NCBI RefSeq assembly: GCF_040869045.1
Contig: NC_090320.1
Span: forward strand, 119,669,112 to 119,733,111
Length of the DNA: 64,000 nt
Direction: 5' to 3'
Source: Eurosta solidaginis
Lineage: Eukaryota > Arthropoda > Insecta > Diptera > Tephritidae
This document shows positions 35,139-47,943 of this stretch, piece after piece. The notes under the pieces are model-generated. The model was not told the DNA's origin. It ran no database searches and saw nothing but the letters and a program-made list of their open reading frames with translations. A program made the position numbers and the translations under genes. Each line of letters starts with the position of its first letter. Position 1 is the stretch's first letter.

Positions 35139-36440
35139 CACAGCGTAACTTTTTTCACTTTTAGGATGCCAAAATTAATAACAGCCAAACCAATGGAGCA
35201 ATTCATTTGAAATTTTGCAGTGTGCTTGCAGATACCTAAATCTGATTTGAGAATAAAAATGGGCGTAATCCGCCCACTTTTTCTCCTTGCCCTCATATAA
35301 GGTGAAATTTCACATAATCATATTTTCTACTTTAAAAGCATTTTCCAGTGCCAATATAAATAAAAATTGTTTATATTTCTTAACTTTAGCTTAGAGGATT
35401 TTGATTAATATTTAAAAAATTTTATTTTCAACATATTTGTAAAAACTGAATCGAAATACATACTTATAAATAAAAAGTGATATTTTAATTGGTGTAAAGT
35501 TAGTCGTAGTCAATATCGTCGACGTGCTCTGGTTCAGATAATAAGCCAATAACTTCACTTGTTAATGCTCGCCGCTTTGACGTAGGGGTTTTCCGCAAAC
35601 TGTTTATGAACGGGTCTGACGATATCATCAACCTGTGCAGCAAATCCAAGTTACTACAAATTCTTGACTTTTTTGTGGTGAAAAGTTCACGATAGTTTCG
35701 TGCATCTTTGTTTCTGGACTCTTCAGCTTCTTCTGAAAGTTGACCAATAGGAAGAATAGCAGACACGATTATACTCTTTCTTGAAACAGAATTTTATGTA
35801 CGCTCACTGGCATATTTTACCAAGCATATTCCGATAAATATAGTACCCTTGTCTCTGTCACATAGTGGTCAAAAGCTTCAGAATTTATTTGAAACCCACA
35901 TCCTATGCATGAAAGTATTGTATGAAACCTTTTCAAAAGATTGATGTTTATGCCGATTATGTCTGATGTTATTTCAGGATCTCCAAAGAATCTTCTCGCA
36001 GTGTTGTCATCATTTGTGTTGCCGATTTTTTGCTTTGGCATAGCAATCAAAAGACCAACTTCTTTCCTGAATCTATTTTGGATGTGTTCTCTCTTCTTTT
36101 TCATCTTTTCCTTATTTTCTTCGCCCCGCACACACCAGGTCTTCATTGCCATTCAATAAGCGATGTGTAGCATACATTCCATGCATCATATCCAAGAATG
36201 TAAAGGGGAAATTCCGAAAGCAAGCATGCTTTTGTCAACATTTCGCTCTGACGGGGCTCCAATATTGTTCATATGTAACACTTTTGCGATGATTTATATG
36301 CCGACAGAGCGTTAGGTAGACGTTTATGTGATGTATACATACAATTCGTTCTCTCCATTCGGCGATTGATGAAAAAAATTCTGCGATTTCTTCGTTGTCT
36401 TTGGAGTTTCAAAATCTTCATTGTGTTCATCATCATCTCG
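35139..36440 (-). pseudogene. Second Transib transposon fragment with transposase C-terminal half
   Basis: Minus-strand frames at 35500-35766 (LPIGQLSEEAEESRNKD, SSDPFINSLRKTPTSKRR) and 35817-36152 (KQKIGNTNDDNTARRFF, LLKRFHTILSCIG) are the Transib C-terminal domain with the catalytic Glu region (SEEAEE). Further up, to about 36300, GISPLHSW and MECMLHIAY blocks are visible with two in-frame stops. Only the terminus at 35139 is seen: it starts CACAGCG, with an A-rich block at 35169 after a 23-bp spacer. The other end is not found; the element is cut at about 36440. It differs strongly from the copy at 506-3787. Confidence 0.8.
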
Positions 36441-37206
36441 TTCTTCTGCTTTGTATAAGGCTATTCAAACAGAATTTACCGAAATAACAAAGCAGTCAAC
36501 TTCGCAAAGCAAAGTCAATGACTCTGGTTCGGCTGCAAAAACAAAGCAGTCTATGTCTTCAAAAGCAAAAGCTAACAATGACTCCAATCATAAACAAAAA
36601 ACACCCAGTGCAAAGGCAAACAGTAAAACTTCAACTACAACAACTAAACAGCCTACTTTTGTTGGTTCTCCTTTGCCTCATTCTGTAAACAAGAACAAAA
36701 GCACGCTTGTATCTACTAAACAGCCTATTACGGCTGATGTGCCATTGCGTTGTCGTCGACTGCGAGTACTGCTTCTGCTATATCTGATAAATGGGGCTCA
36801 ACAAATAATGAAATTCATGCTGATGAGGTCATTACACTCACAACAACATCGCTCTCATACGCGTCTACGGTGGCGTAGATACCGATAATGCTCTCTCACT
36901 AGATTCTTCATCTACTGCTAATGGTTGTGCTAAAGCGAATACAAATGCTTGCTTGGCTTCGACTACTGAGGCTGCGCCGTCAGTAACTGAGTACTCTGCT
37001 AGTGTGGTTAGTGAGGCAAAAATTGGACAATGGACGACTGTGCCGAAAAAGAGGCACATGAAAAATAATAATAATATTAACCAAGTTTGTATAAGAGGTA
37101 CAAATGCTTCCACAGAACTCGTCGTTGCTGCTCGCCTTAAATAGCTACACCTAGCTTCATTTTCGTCCTCAGTATCTGAGCGGACATCAAAGATTATGTG
37201 TCTAGA
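36441..37206 (+). pseudogene. Probable LINE ORF1 fragment
   Basis: Frame 36421-36888 is a low-complexity Ser/Thr/Lys/Asn-rich linker. A second frame, 36953-37144, ends IRGTNASTELVVAARLK, then a TAG, then LHLASFSSSVSE in the same frame. A GT-n-LKxxE-xxYLHLxxF pattern is found in ORF1 proteins of CR1/Jockey-type LINEs. Family assignment is tentative. Confidence 0.5.
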
Positions 37207-37290
37207 CAGATTAGCTTAGATATAACTTCGATCTCGTGTTTTAGATTATTGAAAAAATACATCTCAATTACTACTCGGCATAGACTTAAC

Positions 37291-37986
37291 TTTGTTATGG
37301 TCCGCTTGGGATAGTCATCTTTGGAACGCACCTAGTGGCTAGTGATGGCAAAGAAAAGGACCCATGGCAATTTTAATCGAAAATGGACACTAGAGGTCGC
37401 CACGGCCGCGTGAATGCTGATCGCTAAGAGGAAACACGCTGTTTCCGGAGAAAGAAGAAAAAAATTGACAGAGCCGGCAGGCAGAGGAAAATCGCGGCAA
37501 GGAAAAAATTAAACATTCCTTCCGGAAAAAAATCATATATTTTCATTTTCACATGTCCTACGGATACTGAAAATATTAGATTCGTGTTTGCAGCTGACAA
37601 GGATACAATCCTTCAATCAAATCTGAAGGAATATAATTTGGTCTGAAGTGTATTCAGATGTACGGACAATTTTTGCGATTTTGTTATATTCACGATTCCC
37701 TTTTCGTATAAAAAATTAACTAATTGGGTGCTGGTAGCAGATTTTATGAGCCAAATTAAAGAAAACAAACAAGCACTAAGTTATTAGGAACCGGCTTGGT
37801 ACTGCTGTGGGTTTGGTCTTTTTACGCTAAACAACGTGTATTGCGCAGTCCCATTCCGACGCAGGAAAGGTTGAGAATCAGTCATAAGAAGACCACAGCA
37901 AACCGAAGTAGCCAAAAAAGTAACACGACCGCGAGAAAATTAAAATTCAACCACTTTGTATATGCTCGGAATGGTCTGGAGCAAAG
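37291..37986 (+). repeat. Dispersed repeat, copy 1 (LTR-like start)
   Basis: At least 696 bp match 63305-64000 without an indel and with only a handful of substitutions. The start, TGTTATGG, mirrors the CCATAACA end of the Gypsy-family LTRs here, so it may be an LTR beginning. A TATAAAA-like sequence lies at about 37708, and a 93-codon open frame (37796-38077) with no known motif runs past the shared part. Confidence 0.65.
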
Positions 37987-38079
37987 TTTAATCGAGGAAG
38001 TCGGCAATTGGAATAAATGTTTGTCCAATCGTGTTGAGTTACCACTTTCACGATTGAGTGTATACGGATATAGGTAATC

Positions 38080-40089
38080 CCTGTGAACTGCGCCCCCTTT
38101 GCGCCCTCTACACGGCATACAGTATCTTTGTTAACCTATGAATACATATATGAGCACTTTTGTAGTCAGTGTATAACACCTAAACAGCGGTGGGGAAAAT
38201 GATAGGTGTTCCACATTGATACCCATACCAGCAAGACGTCGTATCGAGCACGACAGAAATTGAGCATAAACAAAAAAAAGGGCTCTTAAGATGCCCACAC
38301 TGCTGCACTCACCACCCTAGAGCGCAACCACCACCAACCGCGAGTTAACACCACCATTGCGTGCAACACCGCGCGCAACCACCAGCGATGGCACTAGCAA
38401 CCAAGCGCGCTACCACCAGCTATAGCGCCATCGAAAGCACCGGACGTACCACCAATGACATCTGCTTTGGTAGCAACCACCAGCAGCGCCGACCCCTATA
38501 GGCCGCTATAACATCGACTGTGACCACAACAACCAGCAGGGCCGACGCATATAGGCCGGTCGTAACAGCCACTGGGGCAACAGCAACCAGCAGACCCAGC
38601 CGTGGCACTAAGACCAACACGAAAGCGGTGAGTTCGTGCCGCATACGGAAAACCAAGTTTTTTTACCTGCCTTTAAATTTGATAACTTATGTTAGATTCA
38701 GTAGATAATACTATTTAAATTATGATTAAAATTATGTATATACATGAGATGTAAAGGGGGGGGGGGGGATTTCTTGTAGTTATACCCAGCCAGCAATTTG
38801 GAAGAGTATCGGAAAGTTGCTAGAAAGCGCTCAAATTCGACACTCAATGTATCGTCGGGAGAAGTGTGTACCCTGGATTGGATTATTCTTGACTAATCAT
38901 TTGCAAGCCATATTTTCTTTTCCCCTTTATTCGTTTTATCATCATATTTGATATGACATTTTATTAGCTTTCACAATTTTTTATCGTATTTAACAATTAT
39001 CAATCATATAAAGTAAGGTTTTGGAATCATTTGTGAATATGATTGCGATTCAATTTTTCATCATATTTGGTGCGTAATTCCATATTATATTATAAACATA
39101 TTTCATCAGCGGATGGAAGTATCCGGAAGCTCGCAGGTGAGCTAATTAAAACCTCAGGTAATTGCGATAGTTAACTTGAGCGAGGTTCACACACGACTAC
39201 AACATCCAACATTATCTATGGTCATCACCTTAAATAATGGTAGTGTGATGTTTTAACAAATGTAACCCATGTAGGATGTTGAAGCAGGAAAATATCGAGC
39301 TTAAATTACCAGCGGTTCAACCACATCGCAGCTTCCGTACCACGGTTTCATACACTGTAACCTTTTTTTTTTCTTTTTTTTTGGAAGACGTGTCGGCATA
39401 AATGCTATCGGACATCGTAGTCTAGGAACAGCATCCACATTTCTTGAGGTCTAAACATATTTTTGGTATAGCCATCATTTTTTTTTTTAATTCATTTATT
39501 GAAAAGTGTGAGCATAGGAAGGCAATCGGATTTTCAATGAATAGTTGGTTCAATTGTTTAACCAAATTCGGTATTTAGTCGCAAGGAATAATCAAGGCGT
39601 ATTGATACGGAAGTAAATTCGTCATCCAGATGCGGAACTCCATGTAAGATTTTTCATGTATAAAATTTAAAGGAGTGAACTAGGGTCATTATAGAAGCAC
39701 AAATAATTACGGCATACCCAATTTGAAATCTCGGATTATTCAATTTTAAACTAGGGTTAACATAGTTAAAGAATTAATGTCAACAGCTGAAGCATCATGA
39801 TAAGCCTATTAGTACGTAAATACATACGAACTTCAAACCTAAATTATGAATAAAAAGAGTACTTAAATGTTTTTGAGAAACGTAAGAAGCGTTAATAAGC
39901 TTAAAATCTATAGCATTTGCGTTGTTCGCATATATACGGATATGCAGACATACATGAAATTACATACATAAAAGTGCATATGTTCATAGACATGCAAACC
40001 TTATTATACATAATAGTAAAATTAGGCAATTTAAAGACAGTTTCTGACACTTCCAAACACAGATACAACTATATATTACAATCAAAATA
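38080..40089. other. No gene recognised; simple repeats
   Basis: The stretch contains ACCACC-rich sequence (38310-38480), a 13-base G run (38756-38768), T-rich runs near 39360-39390 and 39478-39488, and AT-rich DNA with ATCATATTTG words (38940-39110). No coding or RNA gene is supported. Confidence 0.4.
38497..38557 (-). repeat. Short minisatellite related to 23954-24130
   Basis: TATAGGCC occurs twice about 53 bp apart in a context of GACCACAACAACCAGCAG. The reverse complement resembles the GGCCTATATGAAGCGGCC ... TTGCTGTTGTT unit at 23954-24130. Confidence 0.4.
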
Positions 40090-40115
40090 TTTATTATTAT
40101 TATTATTATTTATTA
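40090..40115 (-). repeat. (TAA)n tail of the I-clade LINE
   Basis: TTATTATTATTATTATTATT on the plus strand is a TAA-repeat tail on the element's strand and marks its 3' end. Confidence 0.75.
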
Positions 40116-40404
40116 ACAAATTAACTAAATTAACATGTTCAACATTAAAGGAGCATTAGCTGCCAGGGCTATCAGCTCTTTGAGAAATATTATATGTAAA
40201 GTTTACTAGGTTGCATTATATAAAAAAGCTAGGTGAAGATATATAATAGATAAGTAAAAATAGTATATACGTATATACATTAATGTAAAAATAAACTTTT
40301 AGATCACTCAAACTCGGGCTCTGATGTGTTTGATGAAGTCGTAGATAGAGTTAATATTCTCAATGGTTGCATTTTTTAGGAGCTCAGTCCATTTTTTTGT
40401 TTAG

Positions 40405-41151
40405 TTATTGGTTTCTGACATCTATTAAAGCAGGGCAGTCTATGAATATGTGTTTTAATGACATGGTATCGCCGCAGTGTGCGCAGACTGGCGCTGGTTC
40501 ACCGGTAAGGAGATGTGAATGGGTGTCCACAGTATGGCCAAGGCGTAGGCGTGAAAAAAGTTTTGTGCGCGATTTCGAAATGCCGGTCGGGTATTTTGGA
40601 GTTGTAAATTCTCTGTTTATGGCAGTGTAATGATGGTGCGTGTAGTCTTGCCATTCTCGTTTTATTTTAGCGTTTAGGTGTCGTTTAATTGTGGTGCGCA
40701 TGTCTTTTCTTTCGCATGTGTCGTTTTTTGTTACTGGGGCTTTTGAAGCTAGTTTTGCTGCTCTGTCTGCCATTTCGTTTCCATGTATATTGATGTGGCC
40801 TGGTATCCAAAGTAGGCGTATTGTTGCCTCTTTGTCGATGAGTGCATCTCTAATTCTGCTTATCGTCGTAGAGTCTGATAGTGGGTTTTGAACAGCTTGT
40901 AAGACAGACTTGCTGTCGGTGCATATGAGGGTTTTATAGTTGAATTCTGACGCCATAGATGTTGCGCAGCTGATTGCGACTGCTTCTGCAGTGAAAACAG
41001 ATGCGCAGTCCTGTAGGGTTTGCACCCTAAGGGGGTCACCATTTGTGTCTACTACTGCGAAACTCGCCGGTAGTTGGTCTAATTTTGAACCGTCTGTGAA
41101 CCACAAGGTCCAGTTTTGTGCTTCGTAGTATTCTTTACGCTCTTGGAACAT
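40405..41151 (-). pseudogene. I-clade LINE ORF2, RNase H and C-terminal zinc finger
   Basis: RNase H degrades the RNA of the RNA-DNA hybrid during target-primed reverse transcription. The frame has WFTDGSKLD, FTAEAVAI, LICTDSKSVLQA and IHGNEMADRAAK, supplying the D-E-D-D catalytic set. It ends with CAHCGDTMSLKHIFIDC, a CCHC finger usual at I ORF2 C-termini. A frameshift near 41150-41180 separates it from the RT frame 41079-42059, which overlaps. Confidence 0.88.
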
Positions 41152-43996
41152 AGTGTGGAAAACTTCTGGTGTCGTACAACTTTTTTAAATTTAGATAGAG
41201 AAAGGTCACATGATGTTTTTTTGATTTGCCATGTTGGGTTTTGTGCTTGATAGTTCTCCACTGGGTTTGGTAACTCCAGTTTTATGGCGATTTCCAGTAT
41301 ATGATGCATGGTAGAAGGAAATCTTTGATGTCCTTTCCCGCCGAGAATATTTTTTATGTCACAATCGACGATCGAGTTGGTTGGAATGAGGAGTTTGGGT
41401 ACGAGTCTTGCATGGACTTGGTATATTCTTTCTTCGAAAGTTGGTAAGCCGGCTTCAGCTAAGATGTTTTTTGTGGGCGTTGTACGAAATGCGTAGACGC
41501 TTGCTCGTGCTGCTTGGTGGTATGTTGGCTTTATAATATTGATGGTTGATTTAGGAGAGTTCCAAAAGAGGAAGAGCTCGTAGTCAATTTTGCTTAGCAC
41601 TAACGTTTTTGTTAAGTATATAAGAGTATTAATGTGTACATGACATTTTTTACTAGCAAGGTACGTAATAATGTTAATTCTGGCAGCTAATACTTTTTTA
41701 AAATTAGTAAAGTGACTTATCCACTTATAATTATGCGAGAATGTGATACCTAAGATTTTTACTCTCTTTACTTTTTCGATCTCTACGTTATTTATTGTCA
41801 AAATATGACTGTGGAAATCACATGAGTGTTTTCTACATATGTGAAAGTTTTTAGTTTTTTCTAAGGATATCATGGCACCGGAGTAATCGCCCCCGTCCAT
41901 GATGTCCTTTATTAAGTTTTTGAAGATTAACTTGGTTTCTATGTTGTTGCTTCTTTTGCAGAGTATATATACATCGTCTGCATAAAGGCAATGGTCTACA
42001 GCACTATTAGATTGTATTATGTTGCTTATTTCATTGAATGCTATGCTGAACAGGATCACTGATAATGGTGAGCCCTGGGGGATACCATTTTCCAGTGGGT
42101 ATACATCGGAGAATACATTTATAATTTTTACTCGAAACTTTCGATTAGTTAGGTAGGATTTAACGAAGTGAAATATTTTTGGGCCTACTCCCTATGAGCG
42201 GAGGCGGTTTAAGATTACATGAGGGCCAATTCGATCGAAGGCTTTCTCGAAGTCTAGCGAAAGAATGGATACATGGTTACGGGCTGAGAGGGCTTTTGTA
42301 ACAAAAAAATCAATGTGGAGGAGAGCGTCAGTGCAGCCTCTGTTGGGTCTAAAAGCAACTTGATTGGGTTCAATGAGGTGTTGTGTTTCAGTGAACCATG
42401 CGATTCGGTTTGCCACTATCTTTTCCATAACTTTGGCAAGACACGAGAGAAGTGAAATGGGGCGGTACCCATCGGTTGAAACAGAGTTCTTATTTGGCTT
42501 TGGTATTCGAATAATGGTGGCAATTTTCCAATTATGGGGGATGATACTGGTATCCAAGATATTGTTATAAAGCTGCAACAGTCGGGATATACCAGTTTCC
42601 GGCATTTCACTAATCATTTTATAAGATATCCGGTCATAGCCGGGGTTTTTGCCCTTTGCTTTACCGATGCAAGTTAGCAGTTCGATTGGTGTGATTGGTT
42701 TTTCGATTAAATCAGCTTTTGGGTGTGTGCTAGTGAGAGGAGACACCTGGCTCAAGATATTACTTTTTGATTCCCTGTAGTGATTTGAAAAGTTTGCGTC
42801 AGATGAGAGTTTTGACCACACTGTACCGAACTCGTTGGATATTGCGGACGGGTCAGAGGATATGCAGTTGTTGGTTTTAATTGCAACTAAAGGTGTGTGT
42901 GGATTTCTATGGCATAATTTGTTAATTTTATTCCAGATTTCGGGCACGGAGGAGTTGGGAGAAATGGACTCAGTAAATTTTTGGAAGCTTCACTTTTTTT
43001 GGATTTTCATTTCTTTCCGGAATTTGGCATTTAATTTTTTGAAGTTTATAAGGTTGGCGTGTATGGGGTTTCTTTTAAATTTATGCCAAGCTTGCATTTT
43101 TTCTCTCCTTAGTGTCGTGAGTTCTTTATTCCACCAGGGTACGTGGTTTCTTCCGCAGGGTGATGCTTGAGGGATACAGTGGTTTGCTGCTTTGCGTATC
43201 GCTTTAGCAATGTTAGAGGCTTCATGGTTTGTGCGCTTGGATTCAGCACGTGCTCTTAGTTCGAGGTCAACCTCTTTTTTAAAGTTCTCCCAGTCAGCAA
43301 AATCTAAGAGGAATTTTGGTGGCATTTTGGTGCGATAGGAAATATTGGGATTTAGGGAGAAACTTAGGGTTATCGGGAAGTGGTCACTGTTATGGAGGTC
43401 ATCTAATATGTTCCACTTTATTAGTGGAAACAATGGGGGAGAGCAAAGAGAAATGTCTACATGGGAAAAGGAGGAGTGGGTAGAGAAGTGAGTCGGACTG
43501 CCATCATTCAAAACGCTCAGGTCAGATAGTCTTTCTATTATATGTCCTCGGTGATTGTCGGTGGTAGCACCCCGTTGGCTGCTCCAACCGTTGAAATCGC
43601 CGAGCACAATAAGGGGGGTATTAACTGATCCGAAAATGTTGGTTAAGTCTCTGCTGCTGAATTTTTGACAGGGGGGATATAGATGGATGCCACGGTGAAT
43701 TTGATGCTTAATTCGATTTCGATCATAACCACTTGGAGATGAGAGTTTACGTCGTTCTTTTTGTCTGGTATGTAGCTCCTTATTGCTAAGACCACTCCCT
43801 GCTTGGCTGTGGTATTTGATATCGCATTTGCAAAGTATGTGGAGTAACTGTTTAGGTAAGCTGGGTTTAGGTTGTGAGGGCAATGGGTTTCTTGGATTGC
43901 GATAAGACTTGGGTTCTGCTGTTTGATTAGTAGCTGTAGTTCAGAGAGGTTGTTGTAAAAACCTTTCATATTCCACTGGAGAATATTAAGGTTCAT
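41079..43996 (-). pseudogene. I-clade LINE ORF2, endonuclease and RT (unit A)
   Basis: Frames at 43643-43996, 42990-43883, 42192-42947 and 41079-42059 give an apurinic-type endonuclease (ILQWNMKGFYNN, AIQETHCP, VLGDFNGW, NSDHFPITL) and RT (YRPISLLSCLAKVMEK, LSLDFEKAFDRIG, then CLYADDVYILC). Compared with unit B this copy has a 2-bp insertion near 43650, a 9-bp deletion near 43530, a nonsense change (TGC to TGA) near 42990 and a stop near 42190, so it is inactive. Confidence 0.88.
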
Positions 43997-44143
43997 GGTT
44001 GGGGAGAGGAGAGAGGGGAGTGCTCTGTCTTTTGTAGAGGCGAGCTTTACAGAAGCGAGGACTTTAGAGAGATTGATTTAATGATCCTCGATGGAATAAT
44101 CCATCGAGAAGGGTTTGTTACTTTTGTCATTTTCTTTGACGTA

Positions 44144-45358
44144 TTAGTCGTTATTTTTTAGGAGATTTTGAGTTAAAACGGATATTGGTGACATTAGTTG
44201 TGTGAGGTTTGATTCTGATGTTGAACTTTTTTGGTTAGGTAGTTTATTAGTTTGTGGGGTTGAACAGTTTATAGAGTGAGAGAGAGTAGAATTATTTTTA
44301 AAGTTGGTGCTTGAACTTGGCTTTTCGGTTAGATTGGTTGAGTGGTTTGTAATGGTGTTTGTAGGTAAATTGGAGTCGGTGGGGTGGTTGTTTTTGGTAA
44401 GTGTTTTATCTTTAGGATTTGTGGCGTCTGTATTGGTGGATGTGCCATTTTTTATGGTACTGGCGTAGGTATTTAGGCGTTGCGATGGTGGTAAGCTATT
44501 TTTGTATTTTAAGCGTGCTTCGCTCAGGCTGCATTTTTCAATGGTTTTAATTTTAAGGATTTCTCTGGCTTGGATAAACTTTGGACAGTTTCGGTCCGAT
44601 GATGGGTGTTCTTCAGCGCAATTGGCGCATTGAGTTCTGACGCATGCGTCGGGATTATGAGGCGGAAGGTTGCAATTGTCGCATATTGGGTTGCAGGTGC
44701 ACCTTTTTTTGGTGTGCCCTAGTTTTTGGTAGCTCTTGCCCGCATTGGACTGGGAATATAAGGTTGCACCTTGACTTTGTACCATGCTACTTCTACCGAT
44801 TGAGGCAGTCGGTATATATCAAAGGTTAGAATCATTTGCCCAGTGTGGATCGTTTGCCATCAATTTGGCGTGTAAATTTGTATACACCTGTGACATGTTG
44901 TTCTTTCATTTCGCGCACTATTTCGTCTTCTTCGACGTGCTTAAGGCAAGGGGCGTAGATTATGCCCTTTACCGCATTTAAAGTGTCATGTAATTTTACA
45001 TAATTTTGCAAAGGCTAGGGAAAGACTTGGTTTTTAGAAATCTGTCTGCTATTTGGGCGTTTCGCGCCAGCACAAGTAGATTACAATCACGGAGTTGAGT
45101 AACTGACTCTATTTCAGTTGATATGGCGTCAATAGACTTTTTGATTGCAAATGCGCTTAGTTGGGATAGTGGTTTATCATTGTCCGCTGAGGATATGAGT
45201 AAGAATTTAGGGTTATAAGTTGTAGAGCACTTTTGCCGGAGTTGTGGGAAATTGTCTTGTTTAGGGTTAATTTTTGGTTTCTTTCGATTTGGGTTGTCTA
45301 AATAATCGCTTAACGCGGAAAAGCGATTCGGTGACCTATCCGGAGGTCCCGGCGCCAT
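44144..45358 (-). pseudogene. I-clade LINE ORF1 (unit A)
   Basis: ORF1 binds element RNA. The frame 44996-45358 starts MAPGPPDRSPNRFSAL and ends SLCKIM; 44144-44785 resumes with zinc-knuckle sequence (GHTKKRC, CDNCNLPPHNPDAC, CANCAEEHPSSDRNC) and a Ser/Thr/Asn-rich tail. In the first knuckle the position before QKLGHTKKRC reads KSY, so a Cys looks lost. The break between the frames is identical in unit B, so it predates the duplication. Confidence 0.85.
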
Positions 45359-45900
45359 TCTTATTGCTAAGATTTATGAAATTTTTAATTTAGTTAAACA
45401 CGTGTGTTTGGTGAGAACAAAGGCGAATGAAGGTAAAGTAAACGGAAAAGATTAACGGAACGTTAACACACTGACAAGATGCTAGTCACAACTATTTACT
45501 GCGAAAAACGACGTCTGAACGCTTTGAATGATAGTCGGCGACTGTACAATCAAAATAAATTAGTCATATATGTTCAGACACATTTTCTTAAAGGCGAATA
45601 AAATAAGATAAAATAAAATAAAATAACATAAAACAAAATTAGGTTAAATCAAAAGGAAATAAAATGAAATTAAATTAAATAAAACTAAGATGATATAACA
45701 TACCACAAAGTACAATAAAATTAAACCAATTATACCCAAAAATCACAGAATCGATAGTAAATCACAATATAATGGGATAACTAAGACTATAAATAACAAT
45801 AATAAAACCTTTATGTCTTGGCTTACCAATTATCTGTTGGTTATCTACGTATTAAACTATTTTTGGATTTCCACCTTGTTCTCTGTCACGGTTCTGACTA

Positions 45901-47943
45901 TTAATGTAAACTACTTTTGCCAAATTGTTGTGTTAGGAAGAATTTAATAAATTGTATTATGTTGCTTATTTCATTGAATGCTATGCTGAACAGGATCACT
46001 GATAATGGTGAGCCCTGGGGGATACCATTTTCCAGTGGGTATACATCGGAGAATACATTTCTAATTTTTACTCGAAACTTTCGATTAGTTAGGTAGGATT
46101 TAACGAAGTGAAATATTTTTGGGCCTACTCCCCATGAGCGGAGGCGGTTTAAGATTACATGAGGGCCAATTCGATCGAAGGCTTTCTCGAAGTCTAGCGA
46201 AAGAATGGATACATGGTTACGGGCTGAGAGGGCTTTTGTGACAAAAAAATCAATGTGGAGAAGAGCGTCAGTGCAGCCTCTGTTGGGTCTAAAAGCAACT
46301 TGATTGGGTTCGATGAGGTGTTGTGTTTCAGTGAACCATGCGATTCGGTTTGCCACTATCTTTTCCATAACTTTGGCAAGACACGAGAGAAGTGAAATGG
46401 GGCGGTACCCATCGGTTGAAACAGAGTTCTTATTTGGCTTTGGTATTGGAATAATGGTGGCAATTTTCCAATTATGGGGGATGATACTGGTATCCAAGAT
46501 ATTGTTATAAAGCTGCAACAGTCGGGATATACCAGTTTCCGGCATTTCACTAATCATTTTATAAGATATCCGGTCATAGCCGGGGTTTTTGCCCTTTGCT
46601 TTACCGATGCAAGTTAGCAGTTCGATTGGTGTGATTGGTTTTTCGATTAAATCAGCTTTTGGGTGTGTTCTAGTGAGAGGAGACACCTGGCTCAAGATAT
46701 TACTTTTTGATTCCCTGTAGTGATTTGAAAAGTTTGCGTCAGATGAGAGGTTTGACCACACTGTACCGAACTCGTTGGATATTGCGGACGGGTCAGAGGA
46801 TATGCAGTTGTTGGTTTTAATTGCAACTAAAGGTGTGTGTGGATTTCTATGGCATAATTTGTTAATTTTATTCCAGATTTCGGGCACGGAGGAGTTGGGA
46901 GAAATGGACTCAGTAAATTTTTGGAAGCTGCACTTTTTTTGGATTTTCATTTCTTTCCGGAATTTGGCATTTAATTTTTTGAAGTTTATAAGGTTGGCGT
47001 GTTTGGGGTTTCTTTTAAATTTATGCCAAGCTTGCATTTTTTCTCTCCTTAGTGTCGTGAGTTCTTTATTCCACCAGGGTACGTGGTTTCTTCCGCAGGG
47101 TGATGCTTGAGGGATACAGTGGTTTGCTGCTTTGCGTATCGCTTTAGCAATGTTAGAGGCTTCATGGTTTGTGCGCTTGGATTCAGCACGTGCTCTTAGT
47201 TCGAGGTCAACCTCTTTTTTAAAGTTCTCCCAGTCAGCAAAATCTAAGAGGAATTTTGGTGGCATTTTGGTGCGATAGGAAATATTGGGATTTAGGGAGA
47301 AACTTAGGGTTATCGGGAAGTGGTCACTGTTATGGAGGTCATCTAATATGTTCCACTTTATTAGTGGAAACAATGGGGGAGAGCAAAGAGAAATGTCTAC
47401 ATGGGAAAAGGAGGAGTGGGTAGAGAAGTGAGTCGGACTGCCATCATTCAAAACGCTCAGGTCGGATAGTCTTATAGCACTTTCTATTATATGTCCTCGG
47501 TGATTGGTGGTGGTAGCACCCCGTAGGCTGCTCCAACCGTTGAAATCGCCGAGCACAATAAGGGGGGTATTAACTGATCCGAAAATGTTGGTTAAGTCTG
47601 CTGCTGAATTTTTGACAGGGGGGATATAGATGGATGCCACGGTGAATTTGATGCTTAATTCGATTTCGATCATAACCACTTGGAGATGAGAGTTTACGTC
47701 GATCTTTTTGTCTGGTATGTAGCTCCTTATTGCTAAGACCACTCCCTGCTTGGCTGTGGTATTTGATATCGCATTTGCAAAGTATGTGGAGTAACTGTTT
47801 AGGTAAGCTGGGTTTAGGTTGTGAGGGCAATGGGTTTCTTGGATTGCGATAAGACTTGGGTTCTGCTGTTTGATTAGTAGCTGTAGTTCAGAGAGGTTGT
47901 TGTAAAAACCTTTCATATTCCACTGGAGAATATTAAGGTTCAT
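45901..47943 (-). pseudogene. I-clade LINE ORF2, endonuclease and partial RT (unit B)
   Basis: An uninterrupted 680-residue frame with all endonuclease motifs (QETHCP, VLGDFNGW, SDHFPITL) and RT up to GIPQGSPLSVILFSIAFNEISNIIQ. There it runs into leader sequence from unit A for the last 17 or so residues and stops. The catalytic YADD and everything beyond are absent, so the protein would have endonuclease but no RT activity. Confidence 0.88.

Larger units (their letters stand above)
40089..45950 (-). mobile_element. I-clade LINE with RNase H
   Basis: A minus-strand non-LTR retrotransposon: ORF1 with zinc knuckles (44144-45358), ORF2 with endonuclease, RT and RNase H (40405-43996), and a (TAA)n tail at 40090-40115, as in the I factor of Drosophila. 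45360-45950 is leader or flank. 42011-45950 is duplicated in tandem at 45951-49889. Confidence 0.88.

Noticed and set aside
37796..38077. A 93-codon frame starting inside the dispersed repeat.
   Set aside because: It extends past the sequence that can be compared with the second copy, has no recognisable motif, and may be chance; noted only within the repeat entry.
38320..38660. Regular ACCACC/AGCAACCACC spacing, considered as a CRISPR-like array.
   Set aside because: The units are irregular, spacers are not unique, and the window is eukaryotic; it is simple repeat DNA.
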